From assembly GCF_030816965.1 (NCBI RefSeq), contig NZ_JAUSYQ010000002.1:4311001-4375000 (forward strand): a stretch of 64,000 nt of DNA, given 5' to 3'. The position numbers and the translations under genes were made by a program. Source of the stretch: Streptomyces canus (GTDB lineage Bacteria; Actinomycetota; Actinomycetes; Streptomycetales; Streptomycetaceae). The notes below the pieces were generated by a model, which was not told the DNA's origin, searched no databases, and saw only the letters and a program-made list of their open reading frames with translations. Below, one piece after another: positions 1 through 7,792 of the stretch. Within the stretch, counting starts at the first letter, position 1. Every line of letters begins with the position of its first letter.

Positions 1-400
1 ACGCGATCCACGAGGCGTCGCGCGACTGCTCGCGCACGGTCTCCAGCAAAAGCTCCTGCTCGGCGGCGGACAGCTCCGGACCCGGCGCGTTGATCTTCGT
101 GAGCACCCCGTCCGACTCGGCGAGCGCGATGTTCGAGCGGGTGGCGCCCGCGACCGGCACCGGCGCGACCTGGATGCCCTGCGCGTCGAGCAGGTCGGCG
201 ACCAGCGCCCCCGGCGCACCGCCCAGGGGCAGGACCGCGACCGTGCGCTGCCCGGCGGCCGTGACGGCGCGCGAGACGTTGACGCCCTTGCCGCCGGGGT
301 CCATGCGTTCACCGGTGGCGCGGATGACCTCGCCGCGCTCCAGGGACGGGACCTCGTACGTACGGTCCAGGGACGGATTCGGGGTGACGGTGAGGATCAT
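1..400 (-). CDS. fruK: 1-phosphofructokinase, N-terminal part (window edge)
   Basis: Reads M-I-L-T-V-T-P-N-P-S-L-D from the ATG at 398-400, followed by the GGKGVNVSRA motif of PfkB-family sugar kinases. This is the classic start of FruK, which phosphorylates fructose 1-phosphate to fructose 1,6-bisphosphate after PTS uptake of fructose. About 133 codons are inside the window and the C-terminus lies beyond base 1. The start overlaps the stop of the upstream DeoR regulator (ATGA), so the two are probably co-translated as a fructose-utilisation operon, with a PTS permease expected to the left. The family is clear. The fructose assignment rests on the N-terminal sequence and the DeoR neighbour. 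Confidence 0.88.
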   Translation of the reverse strand, partial: MILTVTPNPSLDRTYEVPSLERGEVIRATGERMDPGGKGVNVSRAVTAAGQRTVAVLPLGGAPGALVADLLDAQGIQVAPVPVAGATRSNIALAESDGVLTKINAPGPELSAAEQELLLETVREQSRDASWIA

Positions 401-1158
401 GCGCGCACTACTTCCGTGCCGCCGCGCTCGATCACGGCGGCGTCGTCGGGGCTCAGCCCGCTGTCGGTGATCAGCAGGTCCACGTCGCTCAGGTCACCGA
501 AGCGGGCGAAGTGCTCCTGGCCGTGCTTGGCCGAGTCGGCGAGCAGGACCACCCGGCGGGCGGCGGCGATCGCCGCGCGCTTGACCGCGGCCTCGGCGAG
601 GTCGGGGGTGGTGAGGCCGTGATCGGCGGAGAAGCCGTTGGCCGCCACGAAGAGGACATCGGCCCGGATCTCGCCGTACGCCCGCAGCGCCCAGGCGTCG
701 ACCGCGGCGCGCGTACGGTGCCGTACGCGCCCCCCGACGAGGTGGAGCTGGATGCCGGGGTGGTCCGCGAGGCGGGCCGCGATCGGCAGGCTGTGGGTGA
801 CGACGGTGAGCGAGGCCTCCAGCGGGACGGCGGCGGCCAGGCGGGCGACGGTCGTACCGGCGTCGAGGATCAGGGTGCCCTCGGTCGGCAGTTCCGCTAG
901 GGCCGCCTTGGCGATGTGGTCCTTCTCGTCGGCCGCGGTCGTCTCGCGCTCGGCGAGGTCCGGCTCGAAGTCGAGGCGCCCGGCCGGGATGGCCCCGCCG
1001 TGCACCCGGCGCAGCAGCCCCGCCCGGTCGAGGGCCTTCAGGTCCCGGCGGATCGTCTCGGCCGTGACCTGGAACTCCTCGGCCAGTGAGACGACGTCCA
1101 CCCGCCCGCCGTCACGAGCGAGCCGGAGGATCTCCTGCTGCCGCTCCGGTGCGTACAT
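397..1158 (-). CDS. DeoR-family transcriptional repressor of the fruK operon
   Basis: A 253-residue protein beginning MYAPERQQEILRLA. The N-terminal winged helix-turn-helix (about residues 1-57, with VTAETIRRDLKALD) is followed by a DeoR sugar-phosphate-binding domain containing LILDAGTT and a LVGG stretch. DeoR proteins of this type repress sugar-phosphate operons and are induced by the phosphorylated sugar. The start at 1158 was chosen over an upstream ATG at 1179 because GGAGG lies 9 nt before it and the DeoR homology begins exactly there. The stop overlaps the fruK start by ATGA, so the regulator is first in the operon and likely autoregulated. The effector is probably fructose 1-phosphate (inference from context). 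Confidence 0.88.
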   Translation of the reverse strand: MYAPERQQEILRLARDGGRVDVVSLAEEFQVTAETIRRDLKALDRAGLLRRVHGGAIPAGRLDFEPDLAERETTAADEKDHIAKAALAELPTEGTLILDAGTTVARLAAAVPLEASLTVVTHSLPIAARLADHPGIQLHLVGGRVRHRTRAAVDAWALRAYGEIRADVLFVAANGFSADHGLTTPDLAEAAVKRAAIAAARRVVLLADSAKHGQEHFARFGDLSDVDLLITDSGLSPDDAAVIERGGTEVVRA

Positions 1159-1305
1159 GTCCGTTCGCCTCCGATCCATGCCCGAACGTGTGGTTTCAGA
1201 CGGAGGCTACGCCTGCATTTCTGGAAAGTAAACAGGTTCGGGCGCGATCCGGGCATGAACGGACTTCCGATCCCTGCCCGCGTGGAACAGAAGGCGACGC
1301 CAGAA

Positions 1306-1337
1306 GGGCCCGGCACCTGACGACAGGTACCGGGCCC
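1306..1337 (-). terminator. Strong hairpin between the exporter and DeoR genes
   Basis: GGGCCCGGCACCTG at 1306-1319 pairs with CAGGTACCGGGCCC at 1324-1337, a 14-bp stem with one mismatch and a 4-nt loop. It lies 16 nt past the stop of the DHA2 exporter gene, which is transcribed towards it. This is typical of U-tract-poor streptomycete terminators. Confidence 0.75.
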
Positions 1338-1352
1338 CACGCCGAGCAACCG

Positions 1353-2885
1353 CTATACGAGCTCGGGTGCCTTCTCCTCCGCCACCGGAAGCTCCGCCCC
1401 TCCCTCGGCCCCCTCCACGTGCTGCGCGGGCCGTTTCGGCAGCGCGAACATCAGCAGGAAGATCACGCCCATCACCGCCGCGACCCACCCGAGCGCGTAC
1501 TGGAAGGCGTCCACGAAGGCCGGCCCCACCTGAGCGGGTCGCAGGTCGTCGCCGATGACCCCGAAGAACACCACGGACACCAGCCCGAGTCCGAGCGCGT
1601 TGCCCATCTGCTGCACGGTGTTGATGAGCCCCGACGCCGAACCGGCGTGCTCGCGCGGCACCTCCGAGAGCACCGCGTCCGTCAGCGGCGCGACGATCAG
1701 ACCCATGCCGACACCCATCACGACCAGCGGCAACGTCATCTGCCACGAGCTGATGCCCGTGCCGTACCGCTCGGCCTCCCAGAGGTAGAGCAGCACACCC
1801 ACCGTCATCAGCAGCGCACCGGCCTGGAGCACCTTGCGCCCGAAGCGCGGGACGAGCTTCTGCACCGACAGACCCGCCGCCGTGGAGACCGCGATCGAGA
1901 AGGGCACCCCCGTCAGCCCCGCACGCAACGGACTCCAGCCCAGCCCGGTCTGCATGTACAGCGTCCACACGAGGAAGAAGATGCCGAGCCCCACCCCGAA
2001 CACGGTCTGCACCGCGATGCCGGCCGCGAAGCTCTTCACCTTGAACAGCGACAGCTCGACCAGCGGCGACCCGTCCCGCGCGCCCTTCCTCTTCTCGTAC
2101 GCCACCAGCGCGGCGAAGACGAGGGGCGCACCGGCCATGGCCACATACCCCCACAGCGGCCAGCCCAGCTCCTCACCGCGGGTCAGCGGGTAGAGCAGCA
2201 GCAGCAACCCCACCACCACGAGTCCCACGCCCACCAGGTCCAGCTTCAGCGCCCGCGGGGCCTTGGACTCGGTGATGAAGCGGCTGCCGAGCACGAGCCC
2301 CGCGATCCCGACCGGCAGGTTGATGAGGAAGATCGGCCGCCACTCGAGCCCGAACAGGTTCCACTCGGTCAGCAGCGCGCCGAGCAGCGGACCGGAGACG
2401 GCCCCGAGCCCCACGACCGCGCCGAACAGTCCGAACACCTTCCCCCGCTCATGCGCCGGAAAGGTCGCGTGCACGATCGACAGGACCTGCGGCACCATCA
2501 TCGCCGCCATGCCGCCCTGGAGGATCCGGGACGCGACCAGCATCTCCGGGTTCGCGGCGAAGCCGCACAGCGCCGACGCGAGCGTGAACCCGCCGATGCC
2601 GACGAGGAACAGCCGCTTGCGACCGTGGATGTCACCGAGCCGCCCGCCGGTGATCAGGCCCGCGGCGAAGGCGAGGGCATAGCCGGCGGTGATCCACTGG
2701 ATCTGGCTGACGGAGGCACCGGCGTCCTGCCGGATGGACGGGATGGCGATGTTGACGATGGTGACGTCGACGAGGTCCATGAAGGCCGCGGTCATCACGA
2801 TGGCGAGGGCGAACCAGCGACGCCGGTCGCCTGCGGCGGGCAGCGCGTCGAGGGTGCCCGAAAGGGTGGTCCCGGTGGAGGTCAT
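1353..2885 (-). CDS. DHA2-family (14-TMS) MFS drug exporter
   Basis: A 510-residue integral membrane protein. After a short cytoplasmic tail comes a first helix carrying DLVDVTIVNIAIPSI, the DHA2 motif, then GGRLGDIHGRKR (MFS motif A, loop 2-3) and a motif-C-like GAVVGLGAVSGPLLGALL. This is the proton/drug antiporter family of EmrB, QacA and streptomycete self-resistance pumps; the substrate cannot be read from sequence. It is transcribed divergently from a WYL regulator only 62 bp away, a usual arrangement for a pump and its controller. A strong hairpin follows the gene. No truncation or frameshift is seen. Confidence 0.9.
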   Translation of the reverse strand: MTSTGTTLSGTLDALPAAGDRRRWFALAIVMTAAFMDLVDVTIVNIAIPSIRQDAGASVSQIQWITAGYALAFAAGLITGGRLGDIHGRKRLFLVGIGGFTLASALCGFAANPEMLVASRILQGGMAAMMVPQVLSIVHATFPAHERGKVFGLFGAVVGLGAVSGPLLGALLTEWNLFGLEWRPIFLINLPVGIAGLVLGSRFITESKAPRALKLDLVGVGLVVVGLLLLLYPLTRGEELGWPLWGYVAMAGAPLVFAALVAYEKRKGARDGSPLVELSLFKVKSFAAGIAVQTVFGVGLGIFFLVWTLYMQTGLGWSPLRAGLTGVPFSIAVSTAAGLSVQKLVPRFGRKVLQAGALLMTVGVLLYLWEAERYGTGISSWQMTLPLVVMGVGMGLIVAPLTDAVLSEVPREHAGSASGLINTVQQMGNALGLGLVSVVFFGVIGDDLRPAQVGPAFVDAFQYALGWVAAVMGVIFLLMFALPKRPAQHVEGAEGGAELPVAEEKAPELV

Positions 2886-2905
2886 ACCGTGAAGCTACGA
2901 CCCCA

Positions 2906-2926
2906 CTAGGTCAGATCGTGTCCTAG
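2906..2926. promoter_or_regulatory. Putative operator in the exporter/WYL divergent promoter
   Basis: CTAGG (2906-2910) and CCTAG (2922-2926) form an inverted repeat with an 11-nt spacer in the 62-bp gap between the divergent exporter and WYL regulator. The position suits control of both promoters by the regulator, but the arms are short. Confidence 0.4.
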
Positions 2927-2947
2927 TTCTACGGCATCCTCGCACTC

Positions 2948-3925
2948 ATGACGACGGACACCCCGGCACGGCTCCTGACGCTGCTCTCCCTCCTCCAGAC
3001 GCCCCGTGAATGGCCCGGCGGTGAGCTCGCCGACCGCCTCGGGGTCTCCCGCCGCACGGTCCGACGGGACATCGACCGCCTCCGCGAGCTGGGCTATCCC
3101 GTCCAGGCGACGAAGGGCTCCGACGGCGGCTACCGGCTCGTCGCGGGCAAGGCCATGCCCCCGCTCGTCCTCGACGACGAGGAGGCGGTGGCCATCGCGG
3201 TCGGGCTGCGGGCGGGGGCGGGGCACGCGGTCGAGGGGATGGACGAGGCCTCCGTACGGGCACTGGCGAAACTGGAACAGGTCCTGCCCTCCCGCCTGCG
3301 GCACCGTGTGTCCACCCTCCAGGCCGCGACGACTCCGCTGACCAGCGGGGACGGGGCGAGCATCGCGACCGAGACCCTGACGGTGATGGCGTCCACGGTG
3401 GCCGGCCACGAGCGGCTGCGGTTCGCCTACCGCGCGAAGGACGGGGCCGAGTCGCGACGCGTCGTGGAGCCGTACCGTCTGGTCTCCACCGGGCGGCGGT
3501 GGTACCTCGTCGCCTACGACCTCGACCGCGGCGACTGGCGGACCTTCCGGGTCGACCGGGTGAACGATCCCTTCGCCACGGGGGCGCGGTTCGCACCGCG
3601 GGAGTTGCCGACGGGGAGTGCGGCGGAGTATCTGCGGCAGTCGATGTACCGCCGCCAGGAGACGTACGAGATCGCCGTGACGTTCGAGGCGGACGTGTCG
3701 GTGGTGGGGGCTCGGGTGCCGGCGTGGATGGGGGTGCCGGAGTCCCTCGGGGAGGGGCGGTGCCGGTTGCGGGCGACCGTGGGGGACGCGGTGGAGTGGA
3801 TGGCGGTGCGATTGGCGATGACGGGGGTGGAGTTCCGCGTGGAGGAGCCTGCGGAACTGGTCTCTGCGGTACGGGAGTTGGGGGGACGGCTGGTCCGGGC
3901 TGCGGACCGCTTGCACGGGGCCTGA
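2948..3925 (+). CDS. YafY/DeoR-type HTH-WYL transcriptional regulator
   Basis: A 325-residue protein. Residues about 8-58 form an HTH_11-type winged helix (LADRLGVSRRTVRRDIDRL). From about residue 140 there is a WYL domain, with VEPYRLVSTGRRWYLVAYD and then an FRVDRV strand. WYL domains bind nucleic acids or small ligands and act as sensors in regulators such as PafBC. The gene is divergent from the DHA2 exporter, which it probably controls together with itself. The assigned ATG directly follows the 62-bp shared promoter region. The ligand is unknown. Confidence 0.87.
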   Translation: MTTDTPARLLTLLSLLQTPREWPGGELADRLGVSRRTVRRDIDRLRELGYPVQATKGSDGGYRLVAGKAMPPLVLDDEEAVAIAVGLRAGAGHAVEGMDEASVRALAKLEQVLPSRLRHRVSTLQAATTPLTSGDGASIATETLTVMASTVAGHERLRFAYRAKDGAESRRVVEPYRLVSTGRRWYLVAYDLDRGDWRTFRVDRVNDPFATGARFAPRELPTGSAAEYLRQSMYRRQETYEIAVTFEADVSVVGARVPAWMGVPESLGEGRCRLRATVGDAVEWMAVRLAMTGVEFRVEEPAELVSAVRELGGRLVRAADRLHGA

Positions 3926-4012
3926 GCCGGGCGCCTACGGGGGTGGCGCGCCAGGTCTTTGCGCGTCTGCGGGCCGGTGGGGGCTGGTCGCGCCCACGCG
4001 GCGGAGCCGCAC

Positions 4013-4105
4013 ATCGATACAGCCCCGCGCCCCCGGGGGAGCTATCGATACAGCCCCGCGCCCCCGGGGGAGCTATCGATACAGCCCCGCGCCCCTGGGG
4101 AGCCG
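4013..4105. repeat. Three tandem copies of a 31-bp GC-rich unit
   Basis: The unit ATCGATACAGCCCCGCGCCC plus 11 more bases starts at 4013, 4044 and 4075. The first two copies are identical and the third diverges at its end. Each contains CCCCCGGGGG, a self-complementary core. It continues a longer streptomycete-style intergenic element beginning near 3956 (GCGGGCCGGTGGGGGCTGG). It lies just past the WYL gene and may act as a terminator array. Confidence 0.7.
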
Positions 4106-4233
4106 GAGTCACCCGCGCCAGGACGGACCGATCCCCACCTCGCGCACCACGACGGGCCGTTCGCCACACCGCGCACCACGACGGACCTGCTCACAACCGG
4201 CGCACTGTGCCGATGTGACAGAATTCGCCGTCC

Positions 4234-4272
4234 GGTGGGTCACCCCGTGGTTCAGGTACGGGGTGGCCCACC
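4234..4272. terminator. Hairpin in the WYL-hrdD gap
   Basis: GGTGGGTCACCCCGT (4234-4248) pairs with ACGGGGTGGCCCACC (4258-4272), leaving a 9-nt loop. It lies between convergent genes, so it could end transcription from either side. The rest of 3926-4528 is non-coding as far as I can see. Confidence 0.6.
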
Positions 4273-4298
4273 GTTCCGTTTGCCGGGGCGGAAAAAGA

Positions 4299-4340
4299 GC
4301 CGGACCCCGGCGCCCGGGGGGAGGGGCGCCGAAGTCCGGC
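4299..4340. terminator. Second hairpin downstream of hrdD
   Basis: GCCGGAC (4299-4305) pairs with GTCCGGC (4334-4340), and CGCC/GGCG can pair inside the stem. It follows an A-run (GGAAAAAG) and is followed by further GC-rich dyads up to about 4375. It probably terminates hrdD transcription on the minus strand. Confidence 0.5.
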
Positions 4341-4528
4341 TCGGGAGAGTCCCGGCGCCGGGGGGGATTGCGTCGGGACTTGGTTCAGCAGGTTCCGGAG
4401 GCAGGACCTCCGGGACCCGAACACCTGGACCCTGAAGTCTTGTTCCCAGGGTCCGCCAGGTTGAAGCGGCCTAGTACAGCCATGTTTACGCGGTCTTTCG
4501 CCACCCGGCGTACGCGGGCAGACCCCGC

Positions 4529-5527
4529 CTACGCCGCCGCGTCGAACCCGGTGTCCCGCGCCAGCTTCTTCAGCTCCAGCAGGGCGTGCTTCTCGATCTG
4601 CCGGATCCGCTCACGGGTGAGCCCGTGCTCCTTGCCGACCTCGGTCAGCGTCCGCTCGCGCCCGTCGTCGATGCCGTACCGCATCTTGATGATGGAAGCG
4701 GTGCGCTGGTCGAGGCGGCCGATGAGGTCGTCCAGTTCCTCGCTGCGCAGCAGCGTCAGTACCGACTGCTCCGGCGAGACCGCGGAGGTGTCCTCCAGCA
4801 GGTCACCGAACTGGGTGTCGCCGTTGTCGTCCACCGCCATGTTCAGCGAGACCGGGTCGCGGGCCCAGTCCAGGACGTCGATCACGCGCTCGGGGTTGGA
4901 ACCGAGCTCCGCGGCGACCTCCGCGGGCTCCGGGTCGCGGCCGTGCTCGCGGTTGAACTCGCGCTGCACACGGCGGATGCGGCCCAGCTCCTCCACGAGG
5001 TGGACGGGCAGCCGGATGGTGCGGGACTGGTCGGCGATGGAGCGGGTGATGGCCTGACGGATCCACCACGTCGCATACGTGGAGAACTTGAAACCCTTGC
5101 GGTAGTCGAACTTCTCGACCGCGCGCACCAGGCCGGCGTTGCCCTCCTGGATCAGGTCGAGCAGGGGCAGACCGCTGCGGGGGTAGCGGCGAGCCACGGC
5201 CACGACCAGGCGGAGGTTGGAGCGGATGAACACGTCCTTGGCGCGCTCCCCCTCCTCCACCAGGGCCTCCAGCTCCTCGCGGGTGGCGTCCGCCTTGGCT
5301 TCCTCGTACCCGTCGAGGACCTGTCGGGCGAACACACCCGCCTCGATGATCTGGGACAGCTCGACTTCCTTGGCGGCGTCGAGCAGCGGCGTACGCGCGA
5401 TCTCGTCGAGGTACATGCCGACCAGGTCGCGGTCGGCGATCTCGCCGCCATGGACGCGAACACTGCGCGCCGCGTCGGTCGACCCGCCGGTGGCGGACTT
5501 ACGACGGGCGACGGCACGGGTTGCCAT
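4529..5527 (-). CDS. hrdD: Group 2 RNA polymerase sigma factor HrdD
   Basis: A 332-residue sigma-70 protein. Region 1.2 is DLVGMYLDEIARTPLL. Regions 2.1-2.4 include the DLIQEGNAGLVRAVEKFD segment and KGFKFSTYATWWIRQAI. Region 3 follows, and region 4.2 is TLTEVGKEHGLTRERIRQIE. The length and extreme termini (starting MATRAVARRKSA) match HrdD of Streptomyces coelicolor as I remember it. HrdD is a non-essential relative of the principal factor HrdB. The start is supported by a purine-rich GGGAGC 6 nt upstream. A SigR-type promoter lies about 110 bp upstream. It is transcribed divergently from the GNAT gene. Confidence 0.93.
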   Translation of the reverse strand: MATRAVARRKSATGGSTDAARSVRVHGGEIADRDLVGMYLDEIARTPLLDAAKEVELSQIIEAGVFARQVLDGYEEAKADATREELEALVEEGERAKDVFIRSNLRLVVAVARRYPRSGLPLLDLIQEGNAGLVRAVEKFDYRKGFKFSTYATWWIRQAITRSIADQSRTIRLPVHLVEELGRIRRVQREFNREHGRDPEPAEVAAELGSNPERVIDVLDWARDPVSLNMAVDDNGDTQFGDLLEDTSAVSPEQSVLTLLRSEELDDLIGRLDQRTASIIKMRYGIDDGRERTLTEVGKEHGLTRERIRQIEKHALLELKKLARDTGFDAAA

Positions 5528-5633
5528 GCGTGCTCCCTTGCGATGTTTGGGTCAGCGGGTGGTCCTTCGGACGCTGGTTCCCGGCTCCGGTTGCTTCCGG
5601 ACTCTCCTCGGGTGCCCTGCATCCGATGGAAAC

Positions 5634-5660
5634 AACGACTGGAAACCGGACAGAATTCCC
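5634..5660 (-). promoter_or_regulatory. SigR-type promoter of hrdD
   Basis: On the minus strand GGGAAT (5660-5655) is separated by exactly 18 nt from GTT (5636-5634). This matches the GGGAAT-N18-GTT consensus of the thiol-oxidative-stress sigma factor SigR. hrdD is a known SigR target in S. coelicolor, so the site is well placed. Confidence 0.8.
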
Positions 5661-5720
5661 AGGGCGTGCCGCTATTTTTCTGATCTTGCAGTACCCTGTC
5701 CGGCCACATGAGGAGGCGTG

Positions 5721-6251
5721 ATGCCGTCGGAACGTACAGAGGTGCAGGTCAGGCCGGGAGCCGAAAGCGACCTCGGGGCCCTCACCGACATCTACAACCA
5801 CTACGTTCGTGAGACGCCCATCACATTCGATACCGCCGTCTTCACCCCGGAAGAGCGCCGCCCTTGGCTGCTCTCCCACCCTGAAGACGGCCCGTACCGC
5901 CTGATGGTTGCCACCGACACGGACCCGACAGGAACCTCACAGCGGATCCTCGGGTACGCCACATCCAGCCCCTTCCGCGCCAAGCCCGCGTACGCGACCT
6001 CCGTGGAGGTCACCGTCTACCTCGCCCCGGACGCGGGCGGCCGGGGCATCGGCACCCTCCTCTACAAGGCTCTCTTCGAGGCCCTGGCCGACGAGGACCT
6101 GCATCGTGCCTACGCGGGCATCGCACAACCCAACGAAGCGTCCACGCGGCTGCATGAACGCTTCGGTTTCCGGCACGTCGGCACCTACCGGGAAGTGGGC
6201 AGGAAGTTCGGCCGCTACTGGGACGTGGCCTGGTACGAAAAGGACCTCTAG
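5721..6251 (+). CDS. GNAT N-acetyltransferase, phosphinothricin-acetyltransferase type
   Basis: A 176-residue GNAT protein. It has the family's early IYNHYVRETPITFD signature, the VEVTVYLAPDAGGRGIGTLL acetyl-CoA loop and a STRLHERFGFRHVGTYREVG C-terminal motif. Bar/PAT-like enzymes acetylate phosphinothricin or methionine sulfone/sulfoximine, and many chromosomal homologues protect against such amino-acid analogues. The ATG at 5721 was preferred over the GTG at 5718 because GAGGAGG ends only 1 nt before the GTG but 4 nt before the ATG. It shares an upstream region with hrdD. The exact substrate is not deducible. Confidence 0.85.
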   Translation: MPSERTEVQVRPGAESDLGALTDIYNHYVRETPITFDTAVFTPEERRPWLLSHPEDGPYRLMVATDTDPTGTSQRILGYATSSPFRAKPAYATSVEVTVYLAPDAGGRGIGTLLYKALFEALADEDLHRAYAGIAQPNEASTRLHERFGFRHVGTYREVGRKFGRYWDVAWYEKDL

Positions 6252-6267
6252 CCCCCGCGAGAGGGTG

Positions 6268-7059
6268 TCAGCCGAACTGCACCGACCGCTTCGCCATCCC
6301 CATCCAGAACCCGTCGATGACGGACTTCTGCGCGTCCAGCTCGCCGCTCACGTCCGCCGCGCCCATCGTCACGAACAGCGGCGCGAAGTGCTCGGTGCGC
6401 GGATGGGCGTAGCGCCCGGCCGGAGCCTTGTTGAGGAAGTCCAGCAGGGAGTCCACGTCCCGCGCCTCCAGTGCCCGCCGGCCCCAGTCGTCGAACTCCG
6501 AGGACCAGGTGGGCACCCCGGAGCCGGTGTGGCGCAGGGCGGCGAGGTTGTGGGTGAAGAAGCCGGAGCCGACGATCAGAACGCCCTCGTCGCGCAGCGG
6601 TGCGAGCTTGCGGCCGATCTCCATGAGCCTGACGGGGTCGAGGGTCGGCATGGAGATCTGGAGGACGGGGATGTCGGCCTCGGGGAACATCTCGACGAGG
6701 GGGACATACGCGCCGTGGTCCAGTCCGCGGTCCGGGATGTCCTGCACGGGGATGCCGGGGGCGCGCAGCAACTTGCGTACGGAATCGGCGAGTTCGGGGG
6801 CGCCGGGGGCGTCGTACGTCACCCTGTAGTAGTGCTCGGGGAAGCCCCAGAAGTCGTAGACGAGCGGGACGGGCCGCACCGCGCCGAGGGCGAGGGGGGC
6901 CTCCTCCCAGTGGGCGGAGACCATGAGGATCGCCTTCGGGCGGGGCAGGTCCGCGGACCAGGCGGCGAGCTCGCCGGGCCAGATCGGGTCGTCGGCGAGC
7001 GGCGGGGCGCCGTGACTCAGATAGAGGGCGGGCATGCGCTCCAGCGTGTCGGCGGACAT
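6268..7059 (-). CDS. DODA-type extradiol aromatic ring-opening dioxygenase
   Basis: A 263-residue member of the LigB/4,5-DOPA-dioxygenase (YgiD-like) family. Near the N-terminus is LYLSHGAPPL, then ILMVSAHWEE and GLDHGAYVPL, whose histidines bind the catalytic metal. Next come GSGFFTHNL and a C-terminal HFAPLFVTMGAA segment. These enzymes open catechol-type rings; the natural substrate is unknown. It is transcribed divergently from a MarR regulator across a 117-bp AT-rich gap, as expected for an aromatic-responsive pair. A second, truncated gene of the same family lies at 30.4 kb. Confidence 0.88.
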   Translation of the reverse strand: MSADTLERMPALYLSHGAPPLADDPIWPGELAAWSADLPRPKAILMVSAHWEEAPLALGAVRPVPLVYDFWGFPEHYYRVTYDAPGAPELADSVRKLLRAPGIPVQDIPDRGLDHGAYVPLVEMFPEADIPVLQISMPTLDPVRLMEIGRKLAPLRDEGVLIVGSGFFTHNLAALRHTGSGVPTWSSEFDDWGRRALEARDVDSLLDFLNKAPAGRYAHPRTEHFAPLFVTMGAADVSGELDAQKSVIDGFWMGMAKRSVQFG

Positions 7060-7095
7060 GGCGGGGACTCCTCCGGTACTTCCGATGCAGGCAGT

Positions 7096-7111
7096 GCTTA
7101 AAATTTAAAGC
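7096..7111. promoter_or_regulatory. MarR-type operator candidate
   Basis: GCTTAAAATTTAAAGC at 7096-7111 is palindromic at 14 of 16 positions and stands out in GC-rich DNA. A related TTTAAGCTTC (7140-7149) echoes TTTAAAGCTTC (7104-7114). The position between the divergent dioxygenase and MarR genes suits autoregulation and control of the dioxygenase. Confidence 0.55.
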
Positions 7112-7176
7112 TTCTAGAGATGACTGTACGCCTCATTTGTTTAAGCTTCAAGGAGAGAGCTCGTAGAGTGGGAACC

Positions 7177-7686
7177 ATGAACACGGCATCCGTCCCCGGC
7201 GAGGAGCCCCAGTGGCTCGACGACGAAGAGCAGCGCATCTGGCGTTCCTATGTGCACGCCACGACCCTCCTCGAGGATCACCTCGACCGCCAGCTCCAGC
7301 GGGACGCCGGCATGCCGCACATCTACTACGGGCTGCTCGTGGGGCTGGCCGAGGCCCCGCACCGGCGGCTGCGGATGACCGAACTGGCCATGAAGGCGAA
7401 GATCACCCGGTCCCGCCTCTCCCACGCGATCGCCCGTCTGGAGCGCAACGGCTGGGTGCGCCGGGAGGACTGCCCGGACGACAAGCGCGGCCAGTTCGCG
7501 GTGCTCACCGATCCGGGCCTGGAGATGCTGGAGGGCGCCGCGCCCGGCCATGTGCGGGCCGTACGCAACGCCGTCTTCGACCGGCTCACCCCGGAACAGC
7601 AGAAGTCCCTCGGCGAGATCATGCAGATCGTCGCCGAGGGACTCCAGCCGAACGAGGCCGGCGCGGATCTGCCCTGGCTCCGCTGA
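7177..7686 (+). CDS. MarR-family transcriptional regulator
   Basis: A 169-residue protein with the MarR winged-helix core: RRLRMTELAMKAKITRSRLS, HAIARLERNGWVRREDCPDD (wing) and AVLTDPGLEMLE. It most resembles the streptomycete subgroup that starts with a tryptophan-rich segment (QWLDDEEQRIWRSYV). The ATG at 7177 was chosen because homology begins right after it; an upstream in-frame start at 7120 would add 19 unrelated residues and cover the putative operators. It likely represses the divergent dioxygenase and itself in response to an aromatic or quinone ligand (inference). Confidence 0.87.
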   Translation: MNTASVPGEEPQWLDDEEQRIWRSYVHATTLLEDHLDRQLQRDAGMPHIYYGLLVGLAEAPHRRLRMTELAMKAKITRSRLSHAIARLERNGWVRREDCPDDKRGQFAVLTDPGLEMLEGAAPGHVRAVRNAVFDRLTPEQQKSLGEIMQIVAEGLQPNEAGADLPWLR

Positions 7687-7792
7687 GCCGCTCACTCAGC
7701 GGGACCAGGGCAGTTCCTGGGGTCGTACGTACGGGGCGTCCCCTTCCCCGTACGTACGTGGTTCTCGAAGGGGTACGACCGACCGGTCGCCG

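Noticed and set aside
1086..2909. 607-codon plus-strand open frame over the first exporter gene
   Set aside because: It is low-complexity His/Arg/Glu-rich translation of the antisense strand of a high-GC gene; the minus-strand exporter has clear MFS motifs.
4013..4105. Possible CRISPR-like repeat
   Set aside because: No spacers between units and a palindromic GC-rich core; it fits an intergenic terminator-like element.
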